The translations under genes were made by a program, and so were the position numbers. DNA of 28,036 bases, taken from the NCBI GenBank assembly GCA_910584575.1, contig CAJUBG010000052.1:1-28036 (forward strand), given 5' to 3'. Source of the DNA: an uncultured Dorea sp. Its GTDB lineage: Bacteria; Bacillota; Clostridia; Lachnospirales; Lachnospiraceae. Positions 13,457 to 21,674 of the stretch are shown one piece after another. The stretch's first letter is position 1. Every line of letters starts with the position of its first letter. The notes beneath the pieces are model-generated. The model was given only the letters and a program-made list of their open reading frames with translations, was not told where the DNA came from and did not search any database.

Positions 13457-13660
13457 CTACTCAATCACCACTTCAAAATATCCATCCTTCTCACTGGCAG
13501 TTGATGTCTTGCCATGATCCCTGGCGTACTTCTCAACATTCATCTTCTGATGAGGCTCTGTAACCAGGATCTTGACCGGACCCGACGCGCTTTTCAACGC
13601 CTCAGCGGTCAGCATCAACGGCTCTGGACAAGAAAGACCTCTTGCATCTACTTCCTTCAT
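13457..13660 (-). CDS. TusA/SirA-like sulfurtransferase (small selenium/sulfur carrier)
   Basis: A 67-residue single-domain protein of the TusA/SirA/YedF-N family. The signature DARGLSCPEPLM contains the active Cys (C11) which carries persulfide or perselenide. The start at 13660 is chosen because GAGGG lies 8 nt upstream; an extension to 13678 has no site. It lies between a YedE-type transporter and a DUF3343 protein, an arrangement typical of sulfur and selenium import modules, in which the transporter hands its cargo to the TusA-like partner. Selenium rather than sulfur is inferred from the neighbouring selenocysteine genes. Confidence 0.88.
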   Translation of the reverse strand: MKEVDARGLSCPEPLMLTAEALKSASGPVKILVTEPHQKMNVEKYARDHGKTSTASEKDGYFEVVIE

Positions 13661-13707
13661 ATTATTACCCTCTTTCATAGAATACTATGTATTATTAATA
13701 ATTTCAA

Positions 13708-14805
13708 CTATTTTGTTTCATCCCGCTTGCACGTAAATGCAATTACAAAACATACGATGATGCACACGATACAGGCTACCTTCCCATGAGGCGGTACAGC
13801 GCCTGCTACCAACTCCTTCGTGTCTGCATTCAAAGCGGTTCCGCTTGCCGCAAGCCCCAGGTTGTGGCACAGCGCCGCGCCTACGAACATCCCCATCACT
13901 GTTACGGCTGAGTCAGAAGACCCCTGCCCTGCAAGAATCAACTGGCGAAGGGGGCAACCTCCGGCAAGTGTTGCCGCAAATCCGACGGTGTACATGCCAA
14001 GGATATTCCACAGATGCTCTGAATGGGCTATGATTCCCGGCGTATTGAAACCCACAACAAAACGGCTGGTCGCAATGTTGAACACCAGCATAACCACGAA
14101 CAGGCCCGCAATCACGCTGAACAAATCAAAGTTCTTCATCAGGATGACGTCACGGATGCTTCCTGCAAAACACATCCTGGATTTCTGGGCAACCGCCCCG
14201 AATACCAGGCCGCCAACCAATGACGCAATCAGCGGTGCATGCATACTTCCCGGTCCCGCCTCGCTCGCCTTAAGAACAGATGAACATAACGCAAGAATCA
14301 GGATACCTACCATCATGGCCGGCAGCATGGTTCCGCCGACTTTATTTACAGCATGTGCCCTGCCAAGGCTGAAGCCTTTCTTAAGGGCAAACACGCCTGT
14401 TGCCACGCCAAGGATAAATCCTATCAATGCAACCCATGCATTCAAGTCTCCTGCCGACATACGGATTACCATACGCAGCGGGCAGCCCAGGAACACGAGC
14501 GAGCCGATTACAATAATCATTCCCAGGATAAAACGGATCATCGGAGACGAGCCTCCCGTAGAACGATACTCCTTCGTTGCGACAGAGATGATAAACGCGC
14601 CCAGTACCAAACCGATAATCTCCGGTCTTGCATACTGAACCACCTCTGCCTGGTGCATACCAAGCGCGCCGGCAGTATCACGGATAAAACATGCGATACA
14701 GAATGCCATATTCGCCGGATTACCCATGAATGCGAGACATGCCGCTACAAGTCCGCAGAGCACACCGGCAAGCGCCAGTTTTTTCTTTGAATCAGATAAA
14801 TTCAT
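13708..14805 (-). CDS. yedE: YedE/YeeE-family transporter, probable selenium importer
   Basis: An integral membrane protein of 365 residues with about ten helices in two homologous halves. Each half shows the family cysteines: NPANMAFCIACFIRD and FLGCPLRM (GCPLR 107-111) in the first, SRMCFAGSIRD (212-215) and LAGGCPLRQL (283-287) in the second. YeeE/YedE proteins move thiosulfate or related species through cysteine relays; the form linked to selenium genes is annotated as a putative selenium transporter. The next gene is a TusA-like carrier, as expected. The start has GGAGG with 7 nt spacing. The cargo is inferred from context only. Confidence 0.88.
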   Translation of the reverse strand: MNLSDSKKKLALAGVLCGLVAACLAFMGNPANMAFCIACFIRDTAGALGMHQAEVVQYARPEIIGLVLGAFIISVATKEYRSTGGSSPMIRFILGMIIVIGSLVFLGCPLRMVIRMSAGDLNAWVALIGFILGVATGVFALKKGFSLGRAHAVNKVGGTMLPAMMVGILILALCSSVLKASEAGPGSMHAPLIASLVGGLVFGAVAQKSRMCFAGSIRDVILMKNFDLFSVIAGLFVVMLVFNIATSRFVVGFNTPGIIAHSEHLWNILGMYTVGFAATLAGGCPLRQLILAGQGSSDSAVTVMGMFVGAALCHNLGLAASGTALNADTKELVAGAVPPHGKVACIVCIIVCFVIAFTCKRDETK

Positions 14806-14848
14806 CTTACTTCCTCCTAACTATACCTTTCGTTTCTGCCAGCAATCA

Positions 14849-15991
14849 TTATTCCTCATCCCTGGCAAGGTCCTGGACGGCCTTAATGGCAGCGTCCACT
14901 TCTTCATCCGTATTAAAATGTGAAAAGCTGAATCTCACAGCCCCCTGCTCCACTGTTCCAAGCGCCTCGTGCATAAGCGGTGCACAATGGCCTCCCGACC
15001 TTGTAGAAATACCATATTCTGTAAGAAGCTCGTCACTTACTTCTGAAGAATCATAATCCCCGATGTTCAGCGTCACAATCGCACAGCGGCGCTTTGTGCC
15101 AAAATCCCCATATACCGTCACATTTTCAATATCCTTAACGCCTTCATAGAACCTCCACATCAATTCCTGCTCACGGGCGCGGATGTTGTCCATCCCGTAT
15201 TTCTCGATGTACTCAAGAGCAGCGTGAAGCCCTGCAATTCCATGTCCGTTCAGAGTTCCTGCCTCAAGGGCGGTAGGCATCTGAACCGGCTGCGTCTTAC
15301 TGTAAGTCTGAACGCCTGTCCCTCCTGCTTTGAGCGACTGAACCATTACTCCCTCACGCACATACATACCGCCTGTCCCCTGCGGCCCCAGTAAACCCTT
15401 GTGTCCGGTAAAGCAGAGTACATCTATCTTCATATCCTCCACATCAATCGGAAATACCCCTGCCGTCTGAGATGCATCCACCACAAAAAGAATTCCCTTC
15501 TCCCGCGCAAATTCACCTATTGGCTTCAAATCTACATAATTACCTGTGAGGTTTGAGCCGTTGGTACACACGATCATCCTCGTCTCTGGTCTGACCGCCT
15601 CCTTAATATCCTCTATATTAAAGTTCCCCTTACGGTCACTCCTCACGATTGTAAGGCTTGTCCCCTTTGCCTCCAAATCATAGAGGGGCCTTAGCACAGA
15701 GTTATGCTCAAGCATGGTTGTAATTACATGGTCCCCAGGCTTTAAAAGCCCGCGGATTGCAATATTCAGGCTCTCCGTTGAATTACATGTGAACACCACC
15801 TGTCTGGGGTCTGTACCTCCCACCATCCTGCAAATCTTTTCCCGTGTATCGTAAATGATTCGGGACGCGCTTAAGGAAGCGTCATTCACGCCTCTCCCTG
15901 CATTCCCCATAGAGCTCATTGCCGCCACAACCGCCTCAATCACTTCCTGCGGCTTGTGCATCGTCGTAGCCGCATTATCCAAATAAATCAT
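14849..15991 (-). CDS. Class V aminotransferase-fold cysteine desulfurase / selenocysteine lyase-like enzyme
   Basis: A PLP-dependent enzyme of 380 residues. Visible features are the N-terminal MIYLDNAATT, H96 in MLEHNS, D172 in VVDASQTAG, the PLP Lys198 in FTGHKGLLGPQG and the catalytic Cys336 in RSGGHCAPLMH. It resembles the EF2568-type subgroup frequently found in selenium clusters, and probably removes S or Se from Cys/Sec to feed SelD or the TusA-like carrier. It is the first gene of a four-gene unit with a promoter at 16066-16094 and a terminator-like hairpin in its leader. Sulfur-only activity (NifS/SufS type) is the alternative. Confidence 0.88.
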   Translation of the reverse strand: MIYLDNAATTMHKPQEVIEAVVAAMSSMGNAGRGVNDASLSASRIIYDTREKICRMVGGTDPRQVVFTCNSTESLNIAIRGLLKPGDHVITTMLEHNSVLRPLYDLEAKGTSLTIVRSDRKGNFNIEDIKEAVRPETRMIVCTNGSNLTGNYVDLKPIGEFAREKGILFVVDASQTAGVFPIDVEDMKIDVLCFTGHKGLLGPQGTGGMYVREGVMVQSLKAGGTGVQTYSKTQPVQMPTALEAGTLNGHGIAGLHAALEYIEKYGMDNIRAREQELMWRFYEGVKDIENVTVYGDFGTKRRCAIVTLNIGDYDSSEVSDELLTEYGISTRSGGHCAPLMHEALGTVEQGAVRFSFSHFNTDEEVDAAIKAVQDLARDEE

Positions 15992-16017
15992 TTCCTGTTT
16001 CCATCCTTTCCACCATC

Positions 16018-16057
16018 AAAAAACATCTCCGGAAACAAGTAATTCCGGAGACTGTTT
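16018..16057 (-). terminator. Terminator-like hairpin in the desulfurase leader
   Basis: On the minus strand CTCCGGAA (16050-16043) pairs with TTCCGGAG (16034-16027), extended by AAACA/TGTTT, followed by a six-T run (16023-16018). It lies only about 30 nt before the desulfurase ATG and right after a candidate promoter, so it is either the terminator of the upstream LysR operon or an attenuator of the following one. Confidence 0.65.
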
Positions 16058-16065
16058 CTTTATAT

Positions 16066-16094
16066 AGTATATTCCCAATTTCTTATTTCGTCTA
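16066..16094 (-). promoter_or_regulatory. Candidate promoter of the desulfurase-yedE-tusA-DUF3343 unit
   Basis: On the minus strand TAGACG (16089-16094), 17 bp and TATACT (16066-16071). The -35 is moderate. The predicted start near 16059 coincides with the beginning of the terminator-like hairpin. Confidence 0.45.
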
Positions 16095-16112
16095 ATTGAA
16101 TTCCTTAATATA

Positions 16113-16149
16113 AGAGAGTATATATAGATATTTTCTATATATACTCTCT
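16113..16149. repeat. 16-bp perfect hairpin after lysR with an embedded TATAGA-N5-TCTATA dyad
   Basis: AGAGAGTATATATAGA (16113-16128) is perfectly complementary to TCTATATATACTCTCT (16134-16149) with loop TATTT. It begins 13 nt after the lysR stop, so it may act as its terminator or 3' stabiliser, although only TTATATT follows. The inner 17 nt (16123-16139) recur exactly at 23214-23230. Confidence 0.6.
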
Positions 16150-16162
16150 CCTCTTTAATCAA

Positions 16163-17074
16163 TTATTTTTTAATCTGATAAACTTCTCTTACTACCTTGA
16201 TAAACCGTTCCGCCGACCCTGACAACTGATAGTTCTTGTTATACACCAGATTAATATCTCTCCCGTCGTCTGCCTTTGGAATTGGAAATGCAAGCACATA
16301 CCCATCCCGCGTCTCATCCTTGGTGGCAAGGCGGGACAAGACGGAAACTCCCATTCCCTGCCGCACAGACTTTTTAATCGTCTCCTGGTTCTCAATACTG
16401 GCGATAATATCCAGCTCTGACGGATTCACCCCCGCACGCTTCAACTGCTTCTTCGCCTCCTTGCGTGTCCCAGAGCCCTCCTCCCGCATAATCACATGCT
16501 CGTCGAGAATCCATCGGATATCCTCCGGCGATTCTTGCTTAAGCTTACGGTACTTCTCTGTATTCGGCGTAATAATCACCAGCTCATCCTTGTAAAACGG
16601 AATATATTTGCAATGCTTCTTCTCAAGCACCGTCCCAGTGAACCCCACGTCTGCCATGTGCTCTACAATCTGGGTAACAACCTTTGTACTGTCTGTCTCG
16701 ATAATCTTAATCTGCTCCTCCGGATATCTCTCATTAAACCGGATCAGAACCTTCGGCAGAAGATACTGGGCCGGTATGGTGGATGCCGCAATCGTAATAC
16801 AATGCTTCTCACCGCTGTCCTTTTCGCCAAACCGTTCCTCTATCTTCTTCTCCAGATCCACTATCTGTCTGGCATATTTATATAAATCCTTCCCGTCGTC
16901 CGATAAGCCGACCTCCTTCGTATTCCTGACAAACAGCCTTACGCTTAACTCCTTCTCTAAAGAAGCAATATGCGCGCTGATGGTAGGCTGTGTCAGGTAC
17001 AACTCCTTCGCAGCCTTTGAAAAACTACCGCCTTCCGCCACCTGGACGAAGGCTTCTAATTGTTTCAAATTCAT
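16163..17074 (-). CDS. Selenium-metabolism-associated LysR-family regulator
   Basis: A 303-residue LysR-type regulator: an N-terminal winged helix (MNLKQLEAFVQVAEGGSFSK, then LTQPTISAHIASLEKEL) followed by a periplasmic-binding-like effector domain from about residue 90 (CITIAASTIPAQYLLPKVL, GFTGTVLEKKH, MREEGSGTR), close to the CysB/CysL type that senses small sulfur or acetyl-serine ligands. Its start overlaps the selB stop by one base (TAATG), so it is translated with the Sec machinery, an arrangement seen in the selenium-associated LysR group. It probably senses a selenium or sulfur metabolite; candidate sites lie upstream of yedF (22387-22408) and at the TATAGA dyads. Confidence 0.9.
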   Translation of the reverse strand: MNLKQLEAFVQVAEGGSFSKAAKELYLTQPTISAHIASLEKELSVRLFVRNTKEVGLSDDGKDLYKYARQIVDLEKKIEERFGEKDSGEKHCITIAASTIPAQYLLPKVLIRFNERYPEEQIKIIETDSTKVVTQIVEHMADVGFTGTVLEKKHCKYIPFYKDELVIITPNTEKYRKLKQESPEDIRWILDEHVIMREEGSGTRKEAKKQLKRAGVNPSELDIIASIENQETIKKSVRQGMGVSVLSRLATKDETRDGYVLAFPIPKADDGRDINLVYNKNYQLSGSAERFIKVVREVYQIKK

Positions 17075-18987
17075 TAGTACGCAATCCTTTCGCTCTCTGC
17101 CCCTGTCTTCTTAGTTACTTTTATACTGTCCATGTACTCAAGTATGGGTTTGGCGCTCTTTCTGCTGGTTTCAAATAAATCCCTGACCTGCGCAATCGTA
17201 ATCAGCGGGTCCTCCTTTAGCTTCTTCTGAATCGCTTCTTTTGCACTCTCCATATATTCCTTTAAGGTATACATATCCTCCGTAACCTTCACAATTTTTT
17301 GTTCCTCCAGCAGAATGTTCAAGATATCATCCCCAGTCATCCTGTCCACACCCTTGAATTCAATCTCCGAATAGCGGACAAAATCATATCTCGCCTTCGC
17401 GAATGTATCCAAAAGAAGCTTAGATACATTGTCATAGGTTTTATCCTTCCTCACCTCATACTCCGGCGTACACAGGAATTCATCCACACGCTTCAGACAT
17501 CCCTCGTCAATCAGCATATCCAAAATCCTATCGAAAACATTTGCCTTAATCTTCTGAAAATGGGTTGCCTGAACCTCCGCCTTCTTCATGCCGTACCGAT
17601 ACGGGAATCTCTCCTCATACTCCTTAAGGGCGCTCTTAAGCGTCTGTTCTGCCCCCCGCCTGCTGTCGCTATGCCACACATAGGTATCCTTGCGCATAGG
17701 AAATACGCACACAAGCCCCTGGCTTTCCAGCTTCTCTACGTCCTCCTTCACCTCATCCATCGAAAGCGCGGTGAGCTTCGCAAGCTCAGCCAGCGTAATT
17801 AAAGTATCCCCATGTCCCTTGACATGCAGCTCAATCACGTCCGCCGTTGAGCCGGACTCCTTCCTCTCAAGTTCTTCGATAACCTCCTGCTGGAACCGAC
17901 GCTTTACTCTCGGATTCGGCTCAAGCACAACGCCTCCTCCGATGGTTTCCATCGGAGAATAGAAGCGCACAACAAATTTATCGCCGCGCCTTACGGCAAT
18001 TTCTTCTTCAAGCCGAAGCTGGACAAAACCGCTTTCCCCTGGCCCAATCTCCTCCCTGTCAAGCAAAACGGCACGGCACAGCACCTCGCTGGTGCCTGTA
18101 AAAAAATGCAGCCGCATATGGTTCGTCAGGACACGGACAGAGGAATCCAGAATCTTAAGCTTCACATCCAGAAGATCTGTATTCTTCATGCTGTTTTTGG
18201 GCGCCAGCACACACCCTCTCTTAATCTCCTTCTTCTTTACATTGGACAGGTTGATTGCCACACGCTGTCCGGCAAAACACGCCTCCTTGTCCTGTCCATG
18301 CACCTGGATACTGCGTATCTTGCACTCCTTGCCTACGGGATACATCTGAAGCGTATCCTCCTTGGAAATCGTACCGGATACCAACGTGCCGGTGATGATA
18401 GTTCCGAAGCCCGACAGTGTAAACGCCCTGTCAACCGGAAGCCGCGGGATCGTCTGGACATCCTTCGCCTCTACCTCCTCACTTGTCATGCGCCCAATCA
18501 GTTCAATCAGCCCCTCCAGGCCTTCACCCGTCGCCGCCGACACCTTAACCACAGGAGAAGCTTCAAGAAACGTTCCCTCTAATTCTTCCTTTACCTCCTC
18601 CTCCACCAATTCAAGCCATTCTTCATCCACCAGGTCACATTTATTCAAAACAATAATACTTTTCTCTATCCCAAGCAGATTAAGGATATCTACATGTTCC
18701 TTCGTCTGGGGCATAATACCTTCATCCGCCGCAATCACCAGAAGCACCAGATCCATCCCCACCACTCCGGCAACCATATTGTTTATAAAACGCTCATGGC
18801 CTGGGACATCAATGATACCCACACGGTCCCCGCTTGGAAGGTCAAAATAAGTAAATCCCAGGTCAATGGTAATCCCCCGCCTCTGCTCCTCCTCCCAACG
18901 GTCTGTATTCCTCCCCGTCAGAGCCTTAATAAGCGTCGTCTTTCCGTGGTCGATATGCCCCGCCGTGCCAACGATTATATTCTTCAT
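17074..18987 (-). CDS. selB: Selenocysteine-specific elongation factor SelB
   Basis: SelB (637 residues) is the GTPase that brings Sec-tRNA to UGA codons marked by a SECIS hairpin. The EF-Tu-like G domain shows G1 AGHIDHGKTT (9-18), the switch RGIT (37-40), G3 DVPGH (60-64) and G4 NKCD (115-118). Domains 2 and 3 follow (RLPVDRAFTLSGFGTIITGTL), and the C-terminal 270 residues are winged-helix repeats that bind SECIS RNA (for example YDFVRYSEIEFKGVDRMTGDDILNILLEEQKI). GGAGAG lies 7 nt before the ATG. It follows selA by 30 nt and overlaps lysR by one base. Its client UGAs in this window are in prdB and selD. Confidence 0.97.
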   Translation of the reverse strand: MKNIIVGTAGHIDHGKTTLIKALTGRNTDRWEEEQRRGITIDLGFTYFDLPSGDRVGIIDVPGHERFINNMVAGVVGMDLVLLVIAADEGIMPQTKEHVDILNLLGIEKSIIVLNKCDLVDEEWLELVEEEVKEELEGTFLEASPVVKVSAATGEGLEGLIELIGRMTSEEVEAKDVQTIPRLPVDRAFTLSGFGTIITGTLVSGTISKEDTLQMYPVGKECKIRSIQVHGQDKEACFAGQRVAINLSNVKKKEIKRGCVLAPKNSMKNTDLLDVKLKILDSSVRVLTNHMRLHFFTGTSEVLCRAVLLDREEIGPGESGFVQLRLEEEIAVRRGDKFVVRFYSPMETIGGGVVLEPNPRVKRRFQQEVIEELERKESGSTADVIELHVKGHGDTLITLAELAKLTALSMDEVKEDVEKLESQGLVCVFPMRKDTYVWHSDSRRGAEQTLKSALKEYEERFPYRYGMKKAEVQATHFQKIKANVFDRILDMLIDEGCLKRVDEFLCTPEYEVRKDKTYDNVSKLLLDTFAKARYDFVRYSEIEFKGVDRMTGDDILNILLEEQKIVKVTEDMYTLKEYMESAKEAIQKKLKEDPLITIAQVRDLFETSRKSAKPILEYMDSIKVTKKTGAESERIAY

Positions 18988-19017
18988 AGCCCAACTCTCC
19001 TAAATGTATTCTGCCTG

Positions 19018-20454
19018 TTACCGTCCCGCAATCAGACTGATCTCCTCCAGTACATCCAACTCCTTAAACTGATCTGCAAGCACCTTGAAAAAACGCCGTT
19101 CTATGGTTCGCACGTCAAGAAGCACCGTATCGTTGATTGTCCTGGGTATCACCGGAACAGGCAGGTGCCGCATCCGTTCCTCCAGCTCGGCAACACTGAT
19201 CTTCTCTGGATGGATTGCCACAGCCATACTTGGAATCCGTTCAAGCGGAAGGGAGCCTCCGCCAATCTGGGACTCACAGGGCTCGCACTCAATCTTAGCC
19301 GACAGCTCTTTCTCATTCAGAAGCTTACACAACTCCTCGGCTTCCCACTTCACATCCTCCAATGGACAGGTAATCATCCGGAGAACGGGAATGTTCTGGA
19401 TTGCCTTCTCCTCAGACAAATATTCCTGAAGCACCATCTCAAGGGCTGCCGCCGTAAACTTGTCAATCCTAAGCGCCCGCGTCAACTGGTTCTTCTTCAT
19501 CATATCAATATATTTCTTTCGCCCAATAATAATTCCTGCCTGGGGTCCCCCCAACAGCTTATCGCCGCTGAAGCACACCACATCCGCGCCCTTTGCAATG
19601 GAATCCTGGACCGTCGGCTCATATGTAATGCCATATTTACTCAAATCAATCAGCACGCCGCTTCCCAAATCCTCAATCACAGGAATCTCATGCTCTTTGG
19701 CAATGGGAATCAGCTCGTCGATTCCAACGCTCTCCGTAAAGCCCACAATCCTGTAATTACTCGTATGAACCTTAAGCAAAGCCTTCGTCTCCTCTGTGAT
19801 TGCATTCTCATAATCATCAAAATGGGTCTTATTGGTGGTGCCGACCTCAACCAGTGTCGCGCCGCTTTGCTCCATCACATCAGGAATCCGAAATTTGCCG
19901 CCAATCTCCACCAACTCACCGCGGGAAACGACCACCTCGCCTCCCTTGGCAAGAGAACTCAGAATCAACATGACTGCCGCAGCGTTGTTATTTACCGCCA
20001 TGGCAGCCTCAGCCCCCGTTATCTTACACAACAGCTTCTCAAAATGGGAATAGCGTTCCCCCCTGCGTCCTGCCTCCAGGTTATACTCAAGGTTAGAATA
20101 TCCCGTGGCGATTGCAGACAGACGCCTCATGTGGTCCTGGCCAATAGGCGCGCGCCCCAGGTTCGTGTGGAGAATGGTGCCCGTACCGTTAATCACCATA
20201 CACATATTCGGCGTGTGCATGGCGGCAACCGTCATCTCAATATGCGCAAGAAGTAACTCAATCTGTGCCTTCGCCGCATCCTCCTCCTCACATTGCCCGA
20301 TAAATTCTCTAAGCTTGTCCATCTCAATATGGATTGCTTCTATTACAGTATCCCTGCTGTAATGGTCAATCAACTCCTGGATGGTCTCATTTTCCAACAG
20401 TACGTCCACTTTGGGAATACTGCGGTACAGCATATTCTTATTCATCTCATCCAT
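19018..20454 (-). CDS. selA: L-seryl-tRNA(Sec) selenium transferase SelA
   Basis: SelA (478 residues) converts Ser-tRNA(Sec) to Sec-tRNA(Sec) with selenophosphate. It is a PLP enzyme of the fold-type I class, normally a decamer. Seen here are the N-terminal tRNA-binding part (YRSIPKVDVLLEN), the motif INGTGTILHTNLGRAP (89-104), the SVGIDELIPIAKEHEIPVIEDLGSG block and the PLP Lys299 in FSGDKLLGGPQAG. The ATG used (20454) has a weak TTAGGAC just before it; an ATG three codons on (20445) is almost as good. The gene sits 45 nt after selD and 30 nt before selB. Confidence 0.97.
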   Translation of the reverse strand: MDEMNKNMLYRSIPKVDVLLENETIQELIDHYSRDTVIEAIHIEMDKLREFIGQCEEEDAAKAQIELLLAHIEMTVAAMHTPNMCMVINGTGTILHTNLGRAPIGQDHMRRLSAIATGYSNLEYNLEAGRRGERYSHFEKLLCKITGAEAAMAVNNNAAAVMLILSSLAKGGEVVVSRGELVEIGGKFRIPDVMEQSGATLVEVGTTNKTHFDDYENAITEETKALLKVHTSNYRIVGFTESVGIDELIPIAKEHEIPVIEDLGSGVLIDLSKYGITYEPTVQDSIAKGADVVCFSGDKLLGGPQAGIIIGRKKYIDMMKKNQLTRALRIDKFTAAALEMVLQEYLSEEKAIQNIPVLRMITCPLEDVKWEAEELCKLLNEKELSAKIECEPCESQIGGGSLPLERIPSMAVAIHPEKISVAELEERMRHLPVPVIPRTINDTVLLDVRTIERRFFKVLADQFKELDVLEEISLIAGR

Positions 20455-20499
20455 GTCCTAACTATTTTATTTCCCATCTGCGCGTCTCACCCTCCGGCG

Positions 20500-21540
20500 T
20501 TAAAACAGACGGATTAATTTATCACTCTTTTCTGCTACCTTTCCGATAATCGAGACAGTTGTATCCATTCCCGCCTTTTTAAAATCTCCAAGCATCTCCT
20601 GAAGATACTCCGGTGAAACGCTAATCAGCAATCCACCCGAAGTCTGGGGGTCATAGAGCAGGTCGAGATAATGCTCATCCACGCCTCCTGCCTCAACCTT
20701 GCCGATGGAATAGCCCCGATTCTTATAAGCGCCCGCCGGAACCAGCCCCATCTTTGCATAATCTATCGCATCCTCAAAATATGCGATATCCCTTACATTA
20801 ATCTCAAATGTTACCTCACTGGCTGACGCCATCTCAACACAATGTCCGAGAAGCCCGAATCCCGTAATATCCGTACATGCGGATACATCGTACTTCTCCA
20901 CCACCTGCTTGCCCTTCTTATTCAGGGAAGCCATAACTGTCTGCGCCTCACGAATCGCGGACGGGGACGCCATCTCCGCTTTAATTGCGGTATTCACCAC
21001 GCCGCTTCCGATCTGCTTCGTCAGCACCAGGATATCTCCCGGCCTGCACCCATAATTCTTAAATATCTTATCAGGATGTACAAAACCGGACACACACAGC
21101 CCGTACTTCGGCTCATCGTCCTGTACGGAATGTCCTCCGACCAGCACAGCTCCTGCTTCTTTCACCTTCATTGCGCCACCCGCCAGGATGTCGCCCAAAA
21201 TCGCCGGATCCAGACAATTCGGAAATCCGACTATGTTAAGCGCTACTGCCGGCTCTCCCCCCATGGCCCATACGTCGCTTAAGGAGTTTGCCGCTGCGAT
21301 CTGTCCAAACATATAAGGGTCGTCAACAATCGGAGTAAAGAAATCTACCGTCTGGATCATCGCAATCTCATCAGTGACTTTGTATATGGCTGCGTCGTCG
21401 GATGTTTCGATCCCTACTATTAAATTATCATCATGGAATTGTGGCAGCTTGCTCAGTACCTGAGCAAGGGTCTCCGGACCTATCTTAGCCGCTCAGCCAG
21501 CCGTCTTGCTTAATTGCGTTAATCTGACATCTGATTTCAT
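20500..21540 (-). CDS. selD: Selenide, water dikinase SelD (selenoprotein, UGA = Sec16)
   Basis: SelD makes selenophosphate from selenide and ATP. The frame opens at ATG 21540, 9 nt behind AGGAGG, and reads MKSDVRLTQLSKTAG-U-AAKIGPETL with an in-frame TGA at 21493-21495. The Sec occupies the catalytic position of Cys17 in E. coli SelD, and K19 matches the essential Lys20. After it come the SDDAA metal/ATP loop, DFFTPIVDDPYMFGQIAAAN and the C-terminal TSGGLLISV. Total length is 346 residues, the family's normal size. An annotation that stops at UGA would begin at 21360 and lose the catalytic N-terminus. SelD thus depends on its own product for synthesis. Confidence 0.96.
21448..21492 (-). promoter_or_regulatory. 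SECIS region of selD
   Basis: Twelve nt after the UGA, GGTC-CGGA-GACC (21480-21469) forms a short hairpin with GG in its loop. Directly following is a perfect 9-bp hairpin, CTTGCTCAG-GTA-CTGAGCAAG (21468-21448), whose loop lies 33 nt after the UGA. Either fits the usual bacterial SECIS distance (about 16-37 nt to the loop); which one SelB uses is open. Confidence 0.6.
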
Positions 21541-21619
21541 TTCAAAAAACCTCCTAAACCGCTTTCTTGATTACATAAAACTCTTTACAGAGAACCTCAA
21601 AGGCTCCCACTATGCAAAA

Positions 21620-21654
21620 CGGATTCCCTATTCGCACAGCTTTACCGGAATCCG
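21620..21654 (-). repeat. Inverted repeat between yedF and selD
   Basis: CGGATTCC (21620-21627) pairs with GGAATCCG (21647-21654) across 19 nt in the 134-nt gap between yedF and selD. A further CTCT-GTAA-AGAG mini-hairpin with TTTT follows on the minus strand. No separate selD promoter is evident, so these could regulate read-through or mRNA processing. Confidence 0.4.
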
Positions 21655-21674
21655 CCCTGCACAAGACCATACTT

